Shown one piece after another: positions 1 through 9,866 of a stretch of DNA of 64,000 bases. How positions within the stretch are numbered: position 1 is the first letter of the stretch; every line of letters starts with the position of its first letter. The translations under genes were made by a program, and so were the position numbers. Below the pieces are notes generated by a model. It was not told the origin of the DNA. It worked only from the letters and a program-made list of their open reading frames with translations, and searched no databases. The DNA lies in the NCBI RefSeq assembly GCF_014196845.1, contig NZ_JACIEM010000001.1, positions 310,001 to 374,000 of the forward strand. Direction: 5' to 3'. Source of the stretch: Aurantimonas endophytica. GTDB taxonomy: Bacteria > Pseudomonadota > Alphaproteobacteria > Rhizobiales > Rhizobiaceae.

Positions 1-423
1 CCAATTGGCGTAGCGCAGGATCTCTCGGGCGTTCTCGAGTCGGACGCCCGTGAGTTCAGACGTCGGCACGCAACGGATCGGCGTGCCCCTGGCTGCCGCC
101 ACGGCGATCGCCCAATCCGGCACCCGCTCCCCGTCTTCGATGACGGCGACAAGCTCGACCGCGGTCTCGCGCACCACCTCGAAATCTGGAAGGAACGTGC
201 TGCCGCAATGCGACAGCGGCGCCGGCCCGCACGTCCATGACAGGACGCCCGGATCAACGTCGAGGAGACAACCCGCGTCGCGGACGGACTGTGTCCGGAA
301 GCGTCGCTCACCGATGCATCGAACCGTCTGTGACGGAGCGAAGCGGGGTGACCGACGTTCTTCAGTGGGCGAACTTGGACCCTGCGGGAAAGCTGGGATG
401 TCAGTGGAAGGAAGCTGGTGCAT
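1..423 (-). CDS. Partial unrecognised reading frame running off the left edge
   Basis: On the minus strand one frame stays open from an ATG at 421-423 to the window edge, because an in-frame stop lies just upstream at about 466-468. The last 75 or so codons, from about base 240 to base 1, read like real protein, with acidic and hydrophobic residues alternating (for example DFEVVRETAVELVAVIEDGE and TSELTGVRLENAREILRYAN). The first 60 codons are arginine- and proline-rich and look like non-coding DNA, so the true start is probably inside, perhaps at the GTG codons in the DFEVVRE segment. I do not recognise the family, and the C-terminus is outside the window. Confidence 0.35.
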   Translation of the reverse strand, partial: MHQLPSTDIPAFPQGPSSPTEERRSPRFAPSQTVRCIGERRFRTQSVRDAGCLLDVDPGVLSWTCGPAPLSHCGSTFLPDFEVVRETAVELVAVIEDGERVPDWAIAVAAARGTPIRCVPTSELTGVRLENAREILRYANW

Positions 424-799
424 CGGCACGCCTGTCCATCGCGGACGGGCATGGCCTCGCGTCCGCTAACCTCGTGAAGGTCGGATGGTCAGCGTATCGA
501 TATGAGGAAGGACGAGGAGCGCACAGCCGCGTTGCGCATAACGCGCTTCGGCTGGTGGTCGAGGGGCAGACACATGCTCATATGCGAACAAATACCGAAC
601 CTCTCCTTTCGGCGTCAACCGAAAAATTGCTTGCCCAGCGGGCGGCCGTTCTGGATCCCGTCTCTGACGTCCGTGGTGCCATCGGAGTGACCGGTCTCAA
701 CGATCACCTTTTCGCAACCGGTCATCGGCAAGCTTCCATGTTGCCGCATGGGCCAGGGTGGTGCTACCGAGCGAGTCCTGAATTTCGGGGGAATGCGGC
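424..799. other. Stretch without a convincing gene
   Basis: The open frames here are short, overlap one another on both strands, and have no ribosome binding site or family signature. I see no tRNA, repeat or clear terminator. It may be decayed mobile DNA at the edge of the defence-like island. Confidence 0.4.
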
Positions 800-1192
800 A
801 TGCGCTTCTACGTGGAATCGAAAATCGGGCCGGCACGCCGGGCTAAGCAGCTCAAGAAGACTTTGGAGGCGGTGGGGTACGACATGAAGCTGTCCCAGTG
901 CCAAAGGCTTGTCGCGCAGATGATGGGTTTTCGCGACTGGGGCGAGATGTACCATCATATCGGACTGTCCGAGCCGTCGCTCGGCGATGCCCAAGTCGAT
1001 GAACATGAAAGGGAAAGGCGCCGCAAACAGCACGTTGGGATTCTGCGGGAGGAGGGGATCGAAAAGGAGGATGCCGAAACAGCCGTGGACATCATCGGAC
1101 CGACCGACTACGGCGCGCCACGCGCCGATGACTCAGACGAGGAAAGAGACTTTGTGAAAGAGTGGGGCCTGACGGACTCCTCGCGCAGGTAA
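800..1192 (+). CDS. Glyoxalase-superfamily-related small protein
   Basis: A 130-residue protein. Its N-terminal 40 residues carry the pattern AKQLKKTLEAVGYDMKLSQC, then LVAQMMGFRDWGEM. This helical motif (a short lysine-rich helix, then SxxQ, LVA, and GFRDW) is found at the N-terminus of small plasmid- and island-borne proteins usually labelled glyoxalase superfamily. The rest is acidic and charged (DEHERERRRKQ, EEGIEKEDAETAV) and lacks a glyoxalase metal site, so no enzymatic role can be claimed. The coding frame is supported by its composition and by the motif. It precedes the large helicase gene but is separated from it by about 600 bases of decayed sequence, so co-transcription is unlikely. 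Confidence 0.65.
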   Translation: MRFYVESKIGPARRAKQLKKTLEAVGYDMKLSQCQRLVAQMMGFRDWGEMYHHIGLSEPSLGDAQVDEHERERRRKQHVGILREEGIEKEDAETAVDIIGPTDYGAPRADDSDEERDFVKEWGLTDSSRR

Positions 1193-1200
1193 GTCCTACG

Positions 1201-1412
1201 TTAATGTCCATCCGAACGGCTGTAGCTGCCTAGGACGTGGACGTCGGGCCCATGGTCAGGCAACTGGAGCCAAATCAAGATACGGCGTTCCGGGTCGACA
1301 TGGTAGACGCTATTTGTCCCTTGAGAACCGATATCCGGACAACTCCCTCAAATCTCGCAATTTCCCCGACCACACTCCAAAGGTCCGCGACGCCTTCGTG
1401 AACCGCTGGCAT
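1201..1412 (-). pseudogene. Small minus-strand gene broken by a frameshift
   Basis: From an ATG at 1410-1412 one frame reads MPAVHEGVADLWSVVGEIAR and on to ...VVRISVLKG. Around base 1310-1315 the protein-like reading moves to a second frame, TNSVYHVDPERRILIWLQLP, then DHGPDVHVLGSYSRSDGH, and ends at a stop at 1201-1203. The two halves join naturally if one indel is assumed at the overlap, giving about 70 residues. I do not recognise the family; the size would suit a small island-borne regulator or toxin, but that is a guess. Either it is a decayed gene or the sequence has an indel error. Confidence 0.45.
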
Positions 1413-1433
1413 CGCCACCAGCGCCGGAGCGCC

Positions 1434-1589
1434 CTACAGGTTTATGCTGTCGCCGACAGTGTCATGTGTGGGTTCGAAGAAGGAAGCCGACCCCTCGACA
1501 ACGGCGAGGCCACATTGGACTTGGGTCTGCAAGCGGTGCGGGAGGGCGTGCGAGCTTCTTGAGTCGCACTCTCCCCTATTGCGATGACC
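1434..1589 (-). pseudogene. Possible remnant of a second small minus-strand gene
   Basis: A frame between stops at 1590-1592 and 1434-1436 reads protein-like near its end: QTQVQCGLAVVEGSASFFEP followed by THDTVGDSINL. No start codon is available inside this open stretch, so if it was a gene it has lost its 5' end. It lies directly upstream, in the same direction, of the frameshifted remnant at 1201-1412, and the two may once have been a pair. Family unknown. The bases from 1590 to 1793 show no gene. Confidence 0.25.
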
Positions 1590-1793
1590 TCACCCTCTAC
1601 CCGAAGCGCTCAGACGGGAGGGCGGTGGCTAAGAGCTTTGTCGCGTCCCGTCGGTGTAGCAGACTTGGCGCGTCCCATTCATCCCGTCCGGCACTAGGAA
1701 ACCATGGAGCAGATGTGCCACGTTGGCCGAAGACAGCGTCGAATGTTTCTATGCGATCTAGTCGGTCGGTTTTTATATGCCCAAGGCGATTCA

Positions 1794-4700
1794 ATGTCAG
1801 AAGCCGAAACTGCCTCGATCTACCAAAGCGATCTGCCAATCGAGGCTAAACTAGAGCGCGCCCGGACCGAGCTCCTAGACCTCTCCGCAAGGAACCGCCT
1901 GCTCAACGTTCCCCGCCTCTCGAAGGCGGCACGGACGATCGACATCATCGACGAGCGTTCTGCCGAGATCTACCGCCTCCTCGCGAAGGAAACGAAGGCT
2001 TTCACGTTCACCGCGGGGAGAGCGGACAGGGCGGGCGGCGAGGGCGCCGCAGAGGAGGACGAGGACCTTCCCGCCGTCGATCTCGCGCAGCCCGACGAAG
2101 CGGACGACGAACTCGACGAGCGGGGCAGGGCGAAGCGCCACCTCGACACCAAGCTCCAGACTCGGATGACGCCGAAGGGGCTCCAGAAGCGGCTTCTCGA
2201 CCTATACCACGACGCCCGGACACTGGAGGAGGAGCAGGGCGTCAACGTCCTCTTCCTAGCGCTTGGCATGCTGCGGTGGGTCGATCCAAACAACAAGGAG
2301 AACATCCGCCACGCCCCACTCGTCCTCGTGCCGGTCAAGCTCGAGCGCGGCACGGCCGGCGAGCGTTTTCGCCTCCGGGTCCGTCCCGAGGACCAGACTT
2401 CCAACCTTTCGCTGGAGGCTTACCTCGACCGGGTTCACGCCCTTCGCCTGCCGTCCTTCGAGGGCGGAGACGAGTTCGACCCCGAAGCGTACTTCCGCGA
2501 GGTCGCGGACGCCGTCTCCACGAAGGCCGACTGGTCGGTGCTGCACGACGACATCGTGCTCGGCTTCTTCTCCTTCTCGAAGTTCCTGATGTACCGGGAC
2601 CTCGATCCCGAAAACTGGCCAGCCGACGGGCGCATCACCGACCAAGCAACGATCCGGTCGCTCCTGTCCGACGGCTTCGACGCGGGCGAACCGCTCCTGT
2701 CCGACGACGAGAGGATCGACCGCCACATCGACCCCTCGGACATGCTCCATATCGTCGACAGCGACGGTTCGCAGACGCTCGCGGTCCACGACGTGCGTCG
2801 CGGCAGGGACCTCGTCATCCAGGGACCGCCGGGAACAGGCAAGTCTCAGACGATTGCCAACGTCATCGCGTCCGCCATCGCCGACGGGAAGACGGTCCTG
2901 TTCGTCGCTGAGAAGATGGCGGCCCTCGATGTCGTTAAGCGTCGCCTGGATAACGCCGGGGTCGGCGACGCATGCATTGAGCTTCACAGCAACAAGGCGA
3001 ATAAGCGCGGGTTCCTCGAGGAGCTACGCCGGACGTGGGAGCTTGGCTCTCCGCGCGGTGAATTCCCGTCGAGCCTCACGGGAAAACTGCGTGCGGCTCG
3101 AGACGTCCTGAACCTCCACGCCGAGCGGATGCACGTGCCGCACGAGGCTTCCGGCCTGACGCCCTACCAAGTGTTCGGTGCACTGACGAAACTTCGACAA
3201 GAGGGGCAACGACCCGTCGACCTGGCCCTCGATACCCCGACGCTTTGGTCACCGGACGATCTGACGTCGCGCCGCCGCCTTCTCGTCGAGCTTACCCAGC
3301 GCGTCGACGAGATCGGGCTTCCGAGAAACCATCCGTGGCACGGCGTCGGCCTCGACCTTGTCCTGCCCACGACGCTTGAGCGGTTGCTCCCTCGGATCGA
3401 GTCTCTTCGGTCGGCCATCTCGGATTTGGAGGCCGAGTACGGATCGTTGGCGAAGGCGTTGGAGGTGGAGCCGGAGCCCGTCACGTTCGACGATGCCGCG
3501 ATACTCCGGGAGCGCGCGGACATCCTTGCCCGCGCGCCGGACCTGTCGCCGGAAGCCTTTCGAGCGGACGCGTGGAATGACCGGCGAGAGGCCGTGGCAG
3601 AACTAGTCGGGGCTGGCGCGGACTTTCGTCAGCATGGCGAGTCCTTGGCCGGGTCCGTTCATCCGTCGGCGCTCGGCACGTCGATTGAGGGGCTCGAGGT
3701 TCAACTGGCCTGGCTGCCGCGCGAGTTTCCGGCCGCTGCTTTCGGGCGGGCCGCCGAACTTGCGGAATCGCTCCCGCGCCTTCGCGCCGAGGCAGACCGC
3801 CTCGCCACTGAACTCGGCGTGCCGGGCCCCGTCGACACGTTCGCCGCGGTGTCGCGCCTAGTAACGACGGGCGAGCGGGTGGCGGCAGCGCCCGACGCGA
3901 GTCCCGAGGCCTTTGCGGCCACGGTGTGGGATCAGGGCGTGGAGCAGGCCGGGGACCTCGCGGAGGCGGTTGAGACGCTCGAGCGGTCACGTGCGGCCAT
4001 GGGCGACCGAATACTCGACGTCGCCTGGACGACCGAGATCTCGTACGCCCGCCAGGCGTTGGCGACCAACACCGGATTCCTGAAGGCTCTCAACGGCGAT
4101 TACCGGAAAGCGAAGGCGCTGATGCGCTCGATCCTGCGCAACCCGGACATGCCGACGCAGGAGGTCGTCGAACTCCTCGACACGCTGATGAAGGGACAGG
4201 CCGCAGCCAAGCACGTCCAAGGCGACGATGCCTTCGGGCGCTCCGCGTTCGGCGCCGACTGGCGCGGGGAACGCTCCGCATCCGCTCCGCTTCTCGCCCT
4301 GGTAGCATGGATGCGCACGCTGCGCGGTCTTGGCGCCGAGCCGCGCCTCATCGCCGGCAGGCTCGCAGAGCGGCAGGTCGTCGGCGAGCACGCTGCGCTC
4401 GTCCTGCGCCACGTCGATGCTGCCAGGCCTTTGCTTGAAGCCCTATGGTCCGACCTTGGCACGGTGGCCGCCCCCGCGCTCGACAATGCGGTGTCCGCCG
4501 ACCGCGCACAACTTGACATGGTAGAGGCGCGGGCGCGGAACCTTGCATGGGCCGACGGCCTCTGCCGCACCATCATGCGCTCCGTTCCTGACGCACTGTC
4601 CGAGCGCCTCGACGCTGTTGCACGTGTTGCAGCCTGGCAGGCGGCGGCCCAGTCACTCCACGAGCGCACGGCTCTCGGGGCGGAGGCGTTCGGCCTCGTA

Positions 4701-7409
4701 TGGAAGGGTCAGGATTCGAACTGGGACGAGCTTGCCGCGGCCGTTGAATGGATCGGCGCGCATGGCGAGCTTCGGCATCTCGCCGCACGTCTTTCCGACC
4801 GGACTGGGATTGCCGAGCGGGCCGGGCGGGCCGTCGCCGCGTCGGCCAACGCGCAAGACGCGCTGGCCGACGTCGCATCCATCCTCTTGGCAGATCCCCG
4901 AAGCTTGTTCGGCGCCGACGGCTACGGAAATGTGCGGCTCGCGCGGTGCCGGGAACGCATAGAGACTTGGCTAGCCAACTCAGAGCAGCTTTCGAAGTGG
5001 GTCTCTTACCGCGAGCGGGCGGACCGGGCGCGAATGGACGGCCTGTCCGTGTTTGTCGACAATTTGGAAGACGGGCGTCTCGTTACGCCTGCTGCACTCC
5101 CGTCGTTTGAAATGGCGTACCATGAGGCGATCCTGTCCGAGCTGATCCGAGCTGATCCGGAACTCGGACGCTTCGACGGAAACCTACACGGACGGCATGT
5201 GCGCGAGTTCGCCAACCTCGATCTCGAGCGCATCAAGTCGGCGAGCCTCGAGGTCGTCCGTGCCCACCATCGTCGGATCCCGCCTCGCGACGGAGGCGTC
5301 GGCCCGGTGGGGATCCTTCGGGGTGAGATGGCCAAGCGCAGCCGCCACATGCCGATCCGCCAGCTCATGCAGCGGGCGGGACCGGCTGTCCAGGCACTGA
5401 AGCCGGTCATGATGATGAGCCCGCTTTCGGTCGCCCAGTTCCTGACGCCCGGCAAAATGACCTATGACCTCCTCGTCATGGACGAGGCTTCGCAGATCCA
5501 GCCCGTGGACGCGCTCGGCGCCATCGCCCGCGCCCGGCAGGTCGTCGTAGTCGGCGACGAACGCCAGCTCCCGCCAACCAAGTTCTTCTCCAAGATGACC
5601 GGCGGATCAGAGAGCGACGACGAGGAAGAGGGTGCGCAGGTCGCCGACATAGAGAGCATCCTTGGCCTTTTCACCGCCCGGGGTCTGCCGCAGCGCATGC
5701 TGCGCTGGCACTACCGCAGCCGTCACCAGTCGCTGATCGCGGTTTCCAACACGCAATTCTACCAGAACAAGCTCTTCATCGTGCCGAGCCCCTACACGAC
5801 CGAAGCGGGTATGGGCTTGCAGTTTCATCACGTCCCCGACGGCATTTTCGATTCCGGCGGCACGTCCGTAAACGCGGTCGAGGCCCGTACGGTCGCTGAA
5901 GCTGTCATCCGGCATGCGAAGACGCATCCCGAGCAGTCGCTCGGTGTCGCAACCTTCTCCGTATCTCAAAGGCGGGCGATCCAAGATGAGCTCGAATTTC
6001 TTCGACGCCTGAACCCCGACACAGAGGAGTTTTTCCACGCCCATCCATCGGAGCCGTTCTTTGTCAAGAACCTTGAGAACGTGCAGGGAGACGAGCGCGA
6101 CGTCATCATGATCTCGGTTGGCTACGCCAAGAACGCGCAAGGGTACATGGCCATGCGATTTGGTCCCCTCGGCGCACAGGGCGGCGAGCGGCGACTGAAC
6201 GTCCTCATCAGCCGCGCGAAGCGGCGGTGCGAGGTGTACGCGTCGATCACCGACGAGGACATCGACCTCGAGCGTGGTAAGGGCGCCGGTATCCTCGCCT
6301 TCAAGCTCTTCCTTCATTACGCCCGCACGGGGCGGCTTTCGATCGCGCAGGCAAGCGGGCGCGAGATGGACAGCGTTTTCGAGGAGCAGGTGGCATCCGC
6401 GCTTCAGGCGAAGGGCTACCAGGTCCATCCGCAGGTCGGCATTGCTGGGTTCTTCATCGACCTCGCCGTGTCGGACCCCGAGCGCCCGGGACGCTACCTC
6501 ATTGGCATCGAGTGCGATGGCGCGTCCTACCATTCCTCACGCTCCGCCCGCGACCGCGACCGCCTGCGCCAAGCGGTGCTTGAGGACCACGGCTGGATCA
6601 TCCACCGCATCTGGAGCACCGACTGGTTTCAGCGGCCACAGGAGCAACTCGAGCGTACCGTTGCCGCCATCGAGGCGGCAAAGGCGGAGCTCGACGATCG
6701 GATGAAGCGGGGCATTGCCGCCCATCGCGCGGTGCCCATCGAGATTGTCACGGTCGACCGAGGCGAGGTCACCGAGGTCGGGCTCGGAGACGCCGTTCCC
6801 GAAGACGGTACGGCCACGGCCGCTTATATTGAGGCTACCCTGACCCGCCCGGGACTATACGAGCTGCACGAGACGCCGGTCGGTAGGATGGCAGATCTCG
6901 TGGCTCAGGTTGTCCAGGTCGAGTCGCCCGTCCACGTCGACGAGGTCGTCGCCCGCGTCCGCGACGCTTTCGGGCTCCAGCGCGCCGGGGCGCGAATCCA
7001 GGCCGCGGTGGAACAGGGCGTCGAACGGGCGGCGGCCCATCGCGGGATCGTGCGGGAAGGGGGGGTTCTCTCCCTTCCAGACACCGAAGCGACCGTCCGG
7101 GATCGGCGGAATGTGCTGTCGCCTGGTTTGCGGAAACCGGAAACTCTCCCGCCCGCCGAACTGAGTGTCGGTATCTTGCGCATCGTCACCGACAACTTCG
7201 GCGCGACGGACGACGAGGTGGCGGCGACGCTGTCGCGCCAGCTCGGCTTCAAGGCGACCAGCGCCCAGCTACGTGCGGTTATCGGTTCCGCCGTCGAGGT
7301 CTTGCTGAAAAAGGGACGGCTGCAACGTCAAGACCGGATGCTCGTGCCTTCGCCCGCTCTCGCTGGCGATGGCGCGACGCCCCAGGAAACGGCGCAGGTT
7401 TCACTCTAA
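1794..7409 (+). CDS. DUF4011-helicase-Vsr/DUF559-like-DUF3320 giant protein (Hhe-type anti-phage candidate)
   Basis: This 1871-residue multidomain protein starts at the ATG at 1794, behind AAGGCG; an upstream in-frame ATG at 1704 only adds low-quality sequence. Domain order: an N-terminal DUF4011 region (residues about 20-300, with LDLSARNRLLN at the front), superfamily 1 helicase motif I GPPGTGKS at 344-351, a long helical insertion, the Walker B motif DEASQ at about 1230, motif III GDERQLPPT, motif IV region HYRSRH at about 1305, and motifs V/VI ENVQGDERD (about 1427) and NVLISRAKRR (about 1467). A Vsr/DUF559-like endonuclease fold follows at about 1528-1615, with FFIDLAV and GIECDGASYH as the D and ExD-type catalytic strands, and a DUF3320-like tail. 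This layout matches the single-gene fusion called hhe in phage-defence surveys. A nuclease-like gene follows 130 bases downstream. All helicase motifs look intact. Confidence 0.9.
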   Translation: MSEAETASIYQSDLPIEAKLERARTELLDLSARNRLLNVPRLSKAARTIDIIDERSAEIYRLLAKETKAFTFTAGRADRAGGEGAAEEDEDLPAVDLAQPDEADDELDERGRAKRHLDTKLQTRMTPKGLQKRLLDLYHDARTLEEEQGVNVLFLALGMLRWVDPNNKENIRHAPLVLVPVKLERGTAGERFRLRVRPEDQTSNLSLEAYLDRVHALRLPSFEGGDEFDPEAYFREVADAVSTKADWSVLHDDIVLGFFSFSKFLMYRDLDPENWPADGRITDQATIRSLLSDGFDAGEPLLSDDERIDRHIDPSDMLHIVDSDGSQTLAVHDVRRGRDLVIQGPPGTGKSQTIANVIASAIADGKTVLFVAEKMAALDVVKRRLDNAGVGDACIELHSNKANKRGFLEELRRTWELGSPRGEFPSSLTGKLRAARDVLNLHAERMHVPHEASGLTPYQVFGALTKLRQEGQRPVDLALDTPTLWSPDDLTSRRRLLVELTQRVDEIGLPRNHPWHGVGLDLVLPTTLERLLPRIESLRSAISDLEAEYGSLAKALEVEPEPVTFDDAAILRERADILARAPDLSPEAFRADAWNDRREAVAELVGAGADFRQHGESLAGSVHPSALGTSIEGLEVQLAWLPREFPAAAFGRAAELAESLPRLRAEADRLATELGVPGPVDTFAAVSRLVTTGERVAAAPDASPEAFAATVWDQGVEQAGDLAEAVETLERSRAAMGDRILDVAWTTEISYARQALATNTGFLKALNGDYRKAKALMRSILRNPDMPTQEVVELLDTLMKGQAAAKHVQGDDAFGRSAFGADWRGERSASAPLLALVAWMRTLRGLGAEPRLIAGRLAERQVVGEHAALVLRHVDAARPLLEALWSDLGTVAAPALDNAVSADRAQLDMVEARARNLAWADGLCRTIMRSVPDALSERLDAVARVAAWQAAAQSLHERTALGAEAFGLVWKGQDSNWDELAAAVEWIGAHGELRHLAARLSDRTGIAERAGRAVAASANAQDALADVASILLADPRSLFGADGYGNVRLARCRERIETWLANSEQLSKWVSYRERADRARMDGLSVFVDNLEDGRLVTPAALPSFEMAYHEAILSELIRADPELGRFDGNLHGRHVREFANLDLERIKSASLEVVRAHHRRIPPRDGGVGPVGILRGEMAKRSRHMPIRQLMQRAGPAVQALKPVMMMSPLSVAQFLTPGKMTYDLLVMDEASQIQPVDALGAIARARQVVVVGDERQLPPTKFFSKMTGGSESDDEEEGAQVADIESILGLFTARGLPQRMLRWHYRSRHQSLIAVSNTQFYQNKLFIVPSPYTTEAGMGLQFHHVPDGIFDSGGTSVNAVEARTVAEAVIRHAKTHPEQSLGVATFSVSQRRAIQDELEFLRRLNPDTEEFFHAHPSEPFFVKNLENVQGDERDVIMISVGYAKNAQGYMAMRFGPLGAQGGERRLNVLISRAKRRCEVYASITDEDIDLERGKGAGILAFKLFLHYARTGRLSIAQASGREMDSVFEEQVASALQAKGYQVHPQVGIAGFFIDLAVSDPERPGRYLIGIECDGASYHSSRSARDRDRLRQAVLEDHGWIIHRIWSTDWFQRPQEQLERTVAAIEAAKAELDDRMKRGIAAHRAVPIEIVTVDRGEVTEVGLGDAVPEDGTATAAYIEATLTRPGLYELHETPVGRMADLVAQVVQVESPVHVDEVVARVRDAFGLQRAGARIQAAVEQGVERAAAHRGIVREGGVLSLPDTEATVRDRRNVLSPGLRKPETLPPAELSVGILRIVTDNFGATDDEVAATLSRQLGFKATSAQLRAVIGSAVEVLLKKGRLQRQDRMLVPSPALAGDGATPQETAQVSL

Positions 7410-7538
7410 GCACGGACACCGAAGCACGCTATGGCGCGCTTCGGTCGAGTGCAGGAGCAAGCATACCCGGTCTTCCGATATGCGTCGCCCGTGTGTGTTC
7501 TTGCGCGATCCGTCGTCCTCCTGAATCGAGTGCCGTTC

Positions 7539-8597
7539 ATGTCACGCCAGCACAGTGCTCCCATCCTAATCGCGGGATCATCCGCGGTTGCGCTCAAACC
7601 CCTGAGCTTCGGAAGCGGTGCGGGGGCAGTCAGTGAGGCGGACATCCAAAGCCTCGTTCATGATTTCCCGGGATCGCTTCCCGTTGCAGAGATCGACCCG
7701 ATGTTCGCGGGCGCGGTCTCCATTTGCCGAGAGTTGGTGACTCCTGCGGGCGCGATCGACAACTTGTTGGTTACCCCGTCCGGGTTGCCGATCCTCGTCG
7801 AGTGCAAACTCTGGCGAAATCCGGAAGGACGTCGCGAGGTCGTCGGACAGATCCTTGACTATGCCAAGGAGCTCAGCCGCTGGACGTCTGCCGATCTCCA
7901 GCGTGAGGTAGGGCGTCGGCTTGGTAGACAGGGCAACGCTGTTCTCGACCTCGTGCGGTCGGCGGACGCGTCCGTCGACGAGATTGAGTTCAACGACGCC
8001 CTTTCCCTAAACCTACGCCGCGGGCGGTTCCTCCTTCTAATCGTCGGTGATGGGATCCGCGAGGGCGTCGAGGCCATTGCCGAATACCTGCAACGCCACG
8101 CGGGTCTCCATTTCTCACTCGGTCTCGTGGAGATGCCCGTCTATGTAATGCCGAACGGCGACAAGTTGGTCGTTCCGCGCGTGCTCGTCCGGACGGCGAT
8201 TGTGACGCGCAATGTCGTTGCGGTACCCGACGGTCACGTCGTACAGGACGACGCCTCGGACGGGGAAAGCCACGAGGTCGATCCCGACCGCCAAGCCCTC
8301 GGTGATATCCAGCAGGCGTTTTGGAAGGAGTTCCTCGCCGTCCTTCGAATTCGTGATCCAGAACAGCCGATCCCACGTGCCCCGAGGCAGGGATACCTGA
8401 ATGTCATGATGCCCGCGCCCGGTGGAAGCAGTTGGCTGACCGTCTACCGTGACATGCGGAAGAACGAGGTCGGGCTGTTCCTGTCAGCGACCCGCAACAG
8501 CGCTGGGGAATACGCTTCCGACAGATTGGTCGAGGATTTCGCTGCCGTGGGTCCGCAACTCGGTGGAGCGGCCGAAGTGACCAAGGATACGTACTGA
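7539..8597 (+). pseudogene. PD-(D/E)XK nuclease-like protein, C-terminus cut off by IS insertion
   Basis: The reading frame is open from an ATG at 7431, but the conserved-looking part begins near the ATG at 7539, giving 352 residues. A restriction-like core is visible with D74 in IDNLLVTP, the ECK triplet E88-K90 in LPILVECKLW, and Q104 in VVGQILDYAKEL, the usual D...ExK...Q arrangement of NucS/DUF91-like and related nucleases. A later segment (FWKEFLAVLR..., about residues 272-330) resembles the domains that follow such nucleases in DUF4268-type proteins. The stop TGA at 8595-8597 is itself the first three bases of the insertion sequence, so the native C-terminus is lost. The truncated protein keeps its catalytic core and could still be made. 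It lies just behind the giant helicase gene, which suggests a shared defence role. Confidence 0.7.
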
Positions 8598-8612
8598 CGT
8601 TGCCCCTAATTT

Positions 8613-9542
8613 TTATCCAGTCGTGAGTTCGCTCCCGGCGGTTTTGCTGAGTTCGTTTGCGGGTTGAGCGACGGGCGTAGGCGCGGAGCCATTGCTGAGG
8701 CGCAGCGTCGGCGCCCGTTGCGGATGGAAGGTGGCGGCGAAGGCGGACGGGGTGCTCCAGCCGAGTGCGGAATGGGGACGGGTCGTGTTGTAGTCGGCCT
8801 GCCATCGGGCCAGCATCGCTCGCGCATGGTGCAGGGACGAGAACAGCGTCTCGTTCAGAAGCTCGTCGCGAAGACGGCCGTTGAAGCTTTCGATGAAGGC
8901 GTTCTGCGTCGGCTTGCCCGGGGCGATGTAGTGCCACTCGATATGCGTCTTGTCGGCCCAGGCGAGGATGGCATTGCTGGTGAACTCGCTGCCGTTGTCC
9001 GAGACGATCATTGTCGGCTTGCCATGGCGGGCGATCAGCCGCTCCAGTTCGCGTGCGACGCGAGTTCCGGAGAGCGAGGTGTCGGCAATGAGCGCCAGGT
9101 TCTGGCGGGAGCAGTCGTCGACGACCGCCAGGATCCGAAAGCGGCGACCATCGGTAAACTGGTCGGAAACGAAGTCTAGCGACCAGCGCTCGCCCGGCGC
9201 CAGAGGCAGCCGGATCGGCGCCCTGGTTCCGATCGCCCGCTTGCGACCGCCGCGGCGGCGCACCGCCAATCGCTCCTCGCGGTAGAGACGGAAGAGCTTC
9301 TTGTGGTTGACCGCGTGTCCCTCCCGCTTCAGCAGGACATGCAGGCGCCGGTATCCAAAACGCCGACGCTCCCGGGCAAGGGCGACCATGCGCTCGCGCA
9401 GGGCCTCGTCCTGTGGTCGGATGGAGCGATAGCGGACCGTCATGCGGCAGCAGCCGATGGTTTTACACGCCCGCCGTTCGCTCATCTCGTGGCGCTCCAT
9501 GAGATGGGCGACGGCACTCCGCCTGGCCGCGGGCGTCACCAC
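8613..9542 (-). CDS. IS3-family transposase OrfB (DDE integrase)
   Basis: This 309-residue protein has an HTH_21-like N-terminus ([20 protein letters not shown]) and an rve-type DDE core. The three acidic residues are visible in [20 protein letters not shown] and [14 protein letters not shown], and the typical [15 protein letters not shown] block follows near the C-terminus. It starts at a GTG at 9540-9542 and overlaps the end of OrfA by 7 bases in the -1 frame. That is the arrangement used for programmed frameshifting to make the OrfAB transposase. No internal damage is seen, so the element could be active. Confidence 0.92.
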   Translation of the reverse strand: MVTPAARRSAVAHLMERHEMSERRACKTIGCCRMTVRYRSIRPQDEALRERMVALARERRRFGYRRLHVLLKREGHAVNHKKLFRLYREERLAVRRRGGRKRAIGTRAPIRLPLAPGERWSLDFVSDQFTDGRRFRILAVVDDCSRQNLALIADTSLSGTRVARELERLIARHGKPTMIVSDNGSEFTSNAILAWADKTHIEWHYIAPGKPTQNAFIESFNGRLRDELLNETLFSSLHHARAMLARWQADYNTTRPHSALGWSTPSAFAATFHPQRAPTLRLSNGSAPTPVAQPANELSKTAGSELTTG

Positions 9543-9802
9543 TTCTTTCCCAGAAGATCCTTCAGGGCGACATTGTCTAACATCGCGTCCGCCAGCATCC
9601 GCTTCAGCTTGGCGTTCTCATCCCCAAGCGCTCGCAGGCGCCGCGCCTCGCTGACGTCCATCCCGCCGAACTTGGCTTTCCATTTGTAGACGCTCGCATC
9701 GCTGACCCTATGCTTGCGGCATAGCTCGGCGACCGGCACTCCCGCCTCGTGCTCCTTCAGGATGCCGATGATCTGTTCTTCCGAAAAACGACTGCGCTTC
9801 AT
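9536..9802 (-). CDS. IS3-family transposase OrfA
   Basis: OrfA is 88 residues and starts at the ATG at 9800-9802, preceded by AGAGGA at 8-base spacing; the longer frame from 9838 would begin inside the terminal repeat region. [20 protein letters not shown] and the following [20 protein letters not shown] form the HTH_Tnp_1 helix-turn-helix. A leucine-rich coiled coil follows ([19 protein letters not shown]), which normally mediates dimerisation. Its end overlaps the start of OrfB. Together they form the transposase of the element at 8595-9866. Confidence 0.92.
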   Translation of the reverse strand: MKRSRFSEEQIIGILKEHEAGVPVAELCRKHRVSDASVYKWKAKFGGMDVSEARRLRALGDENAKLKRMLADAMLDNVALKDLLGKKW

Positions 9803-9866
9803 GTCCTGGTCCTCTCGATGGGCCAGAACGAACTTCAAACTGGATTAGGCAGAGGGGGCAACGTCA

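Larger units (their letters stand above)
8595..9866 (-). mobile_element. IS3-family insertion sequence (IS407-like group)
   Basis: The element is about 1272 bp and encodes OrfA and OrfB on the minus strand. Its ends are inverted repeats: TGACGTTGCCCC at 8595 on the plus strand and the complement GGGGCAACGTCA ending at 9866, with further partial matching inwards (ATCCAG on both sides). The flanking bases (GTAC on the left, TAGG on the right) do not form a target-site duplication, and unrelated coding sequence is cut at each end. That is what deletion or recombination next to the element would leave. A second, inverted fragment of a close relative lies 0.7 kb away at 10580-10797. Confidence 0.9.

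Noticed and set aside
1704-1793. Start of the giant helicase at 1704
   Set aside because: The extra 30 residues have no coding character, and the ATG at 1794 has a ribosome binding site.
1314-1849. Plus-strand ORFs in the gap before the helicase gene
   Set aside because: They lie opposite the protein-like minus-strand remnants and have no ribosome binding sites.
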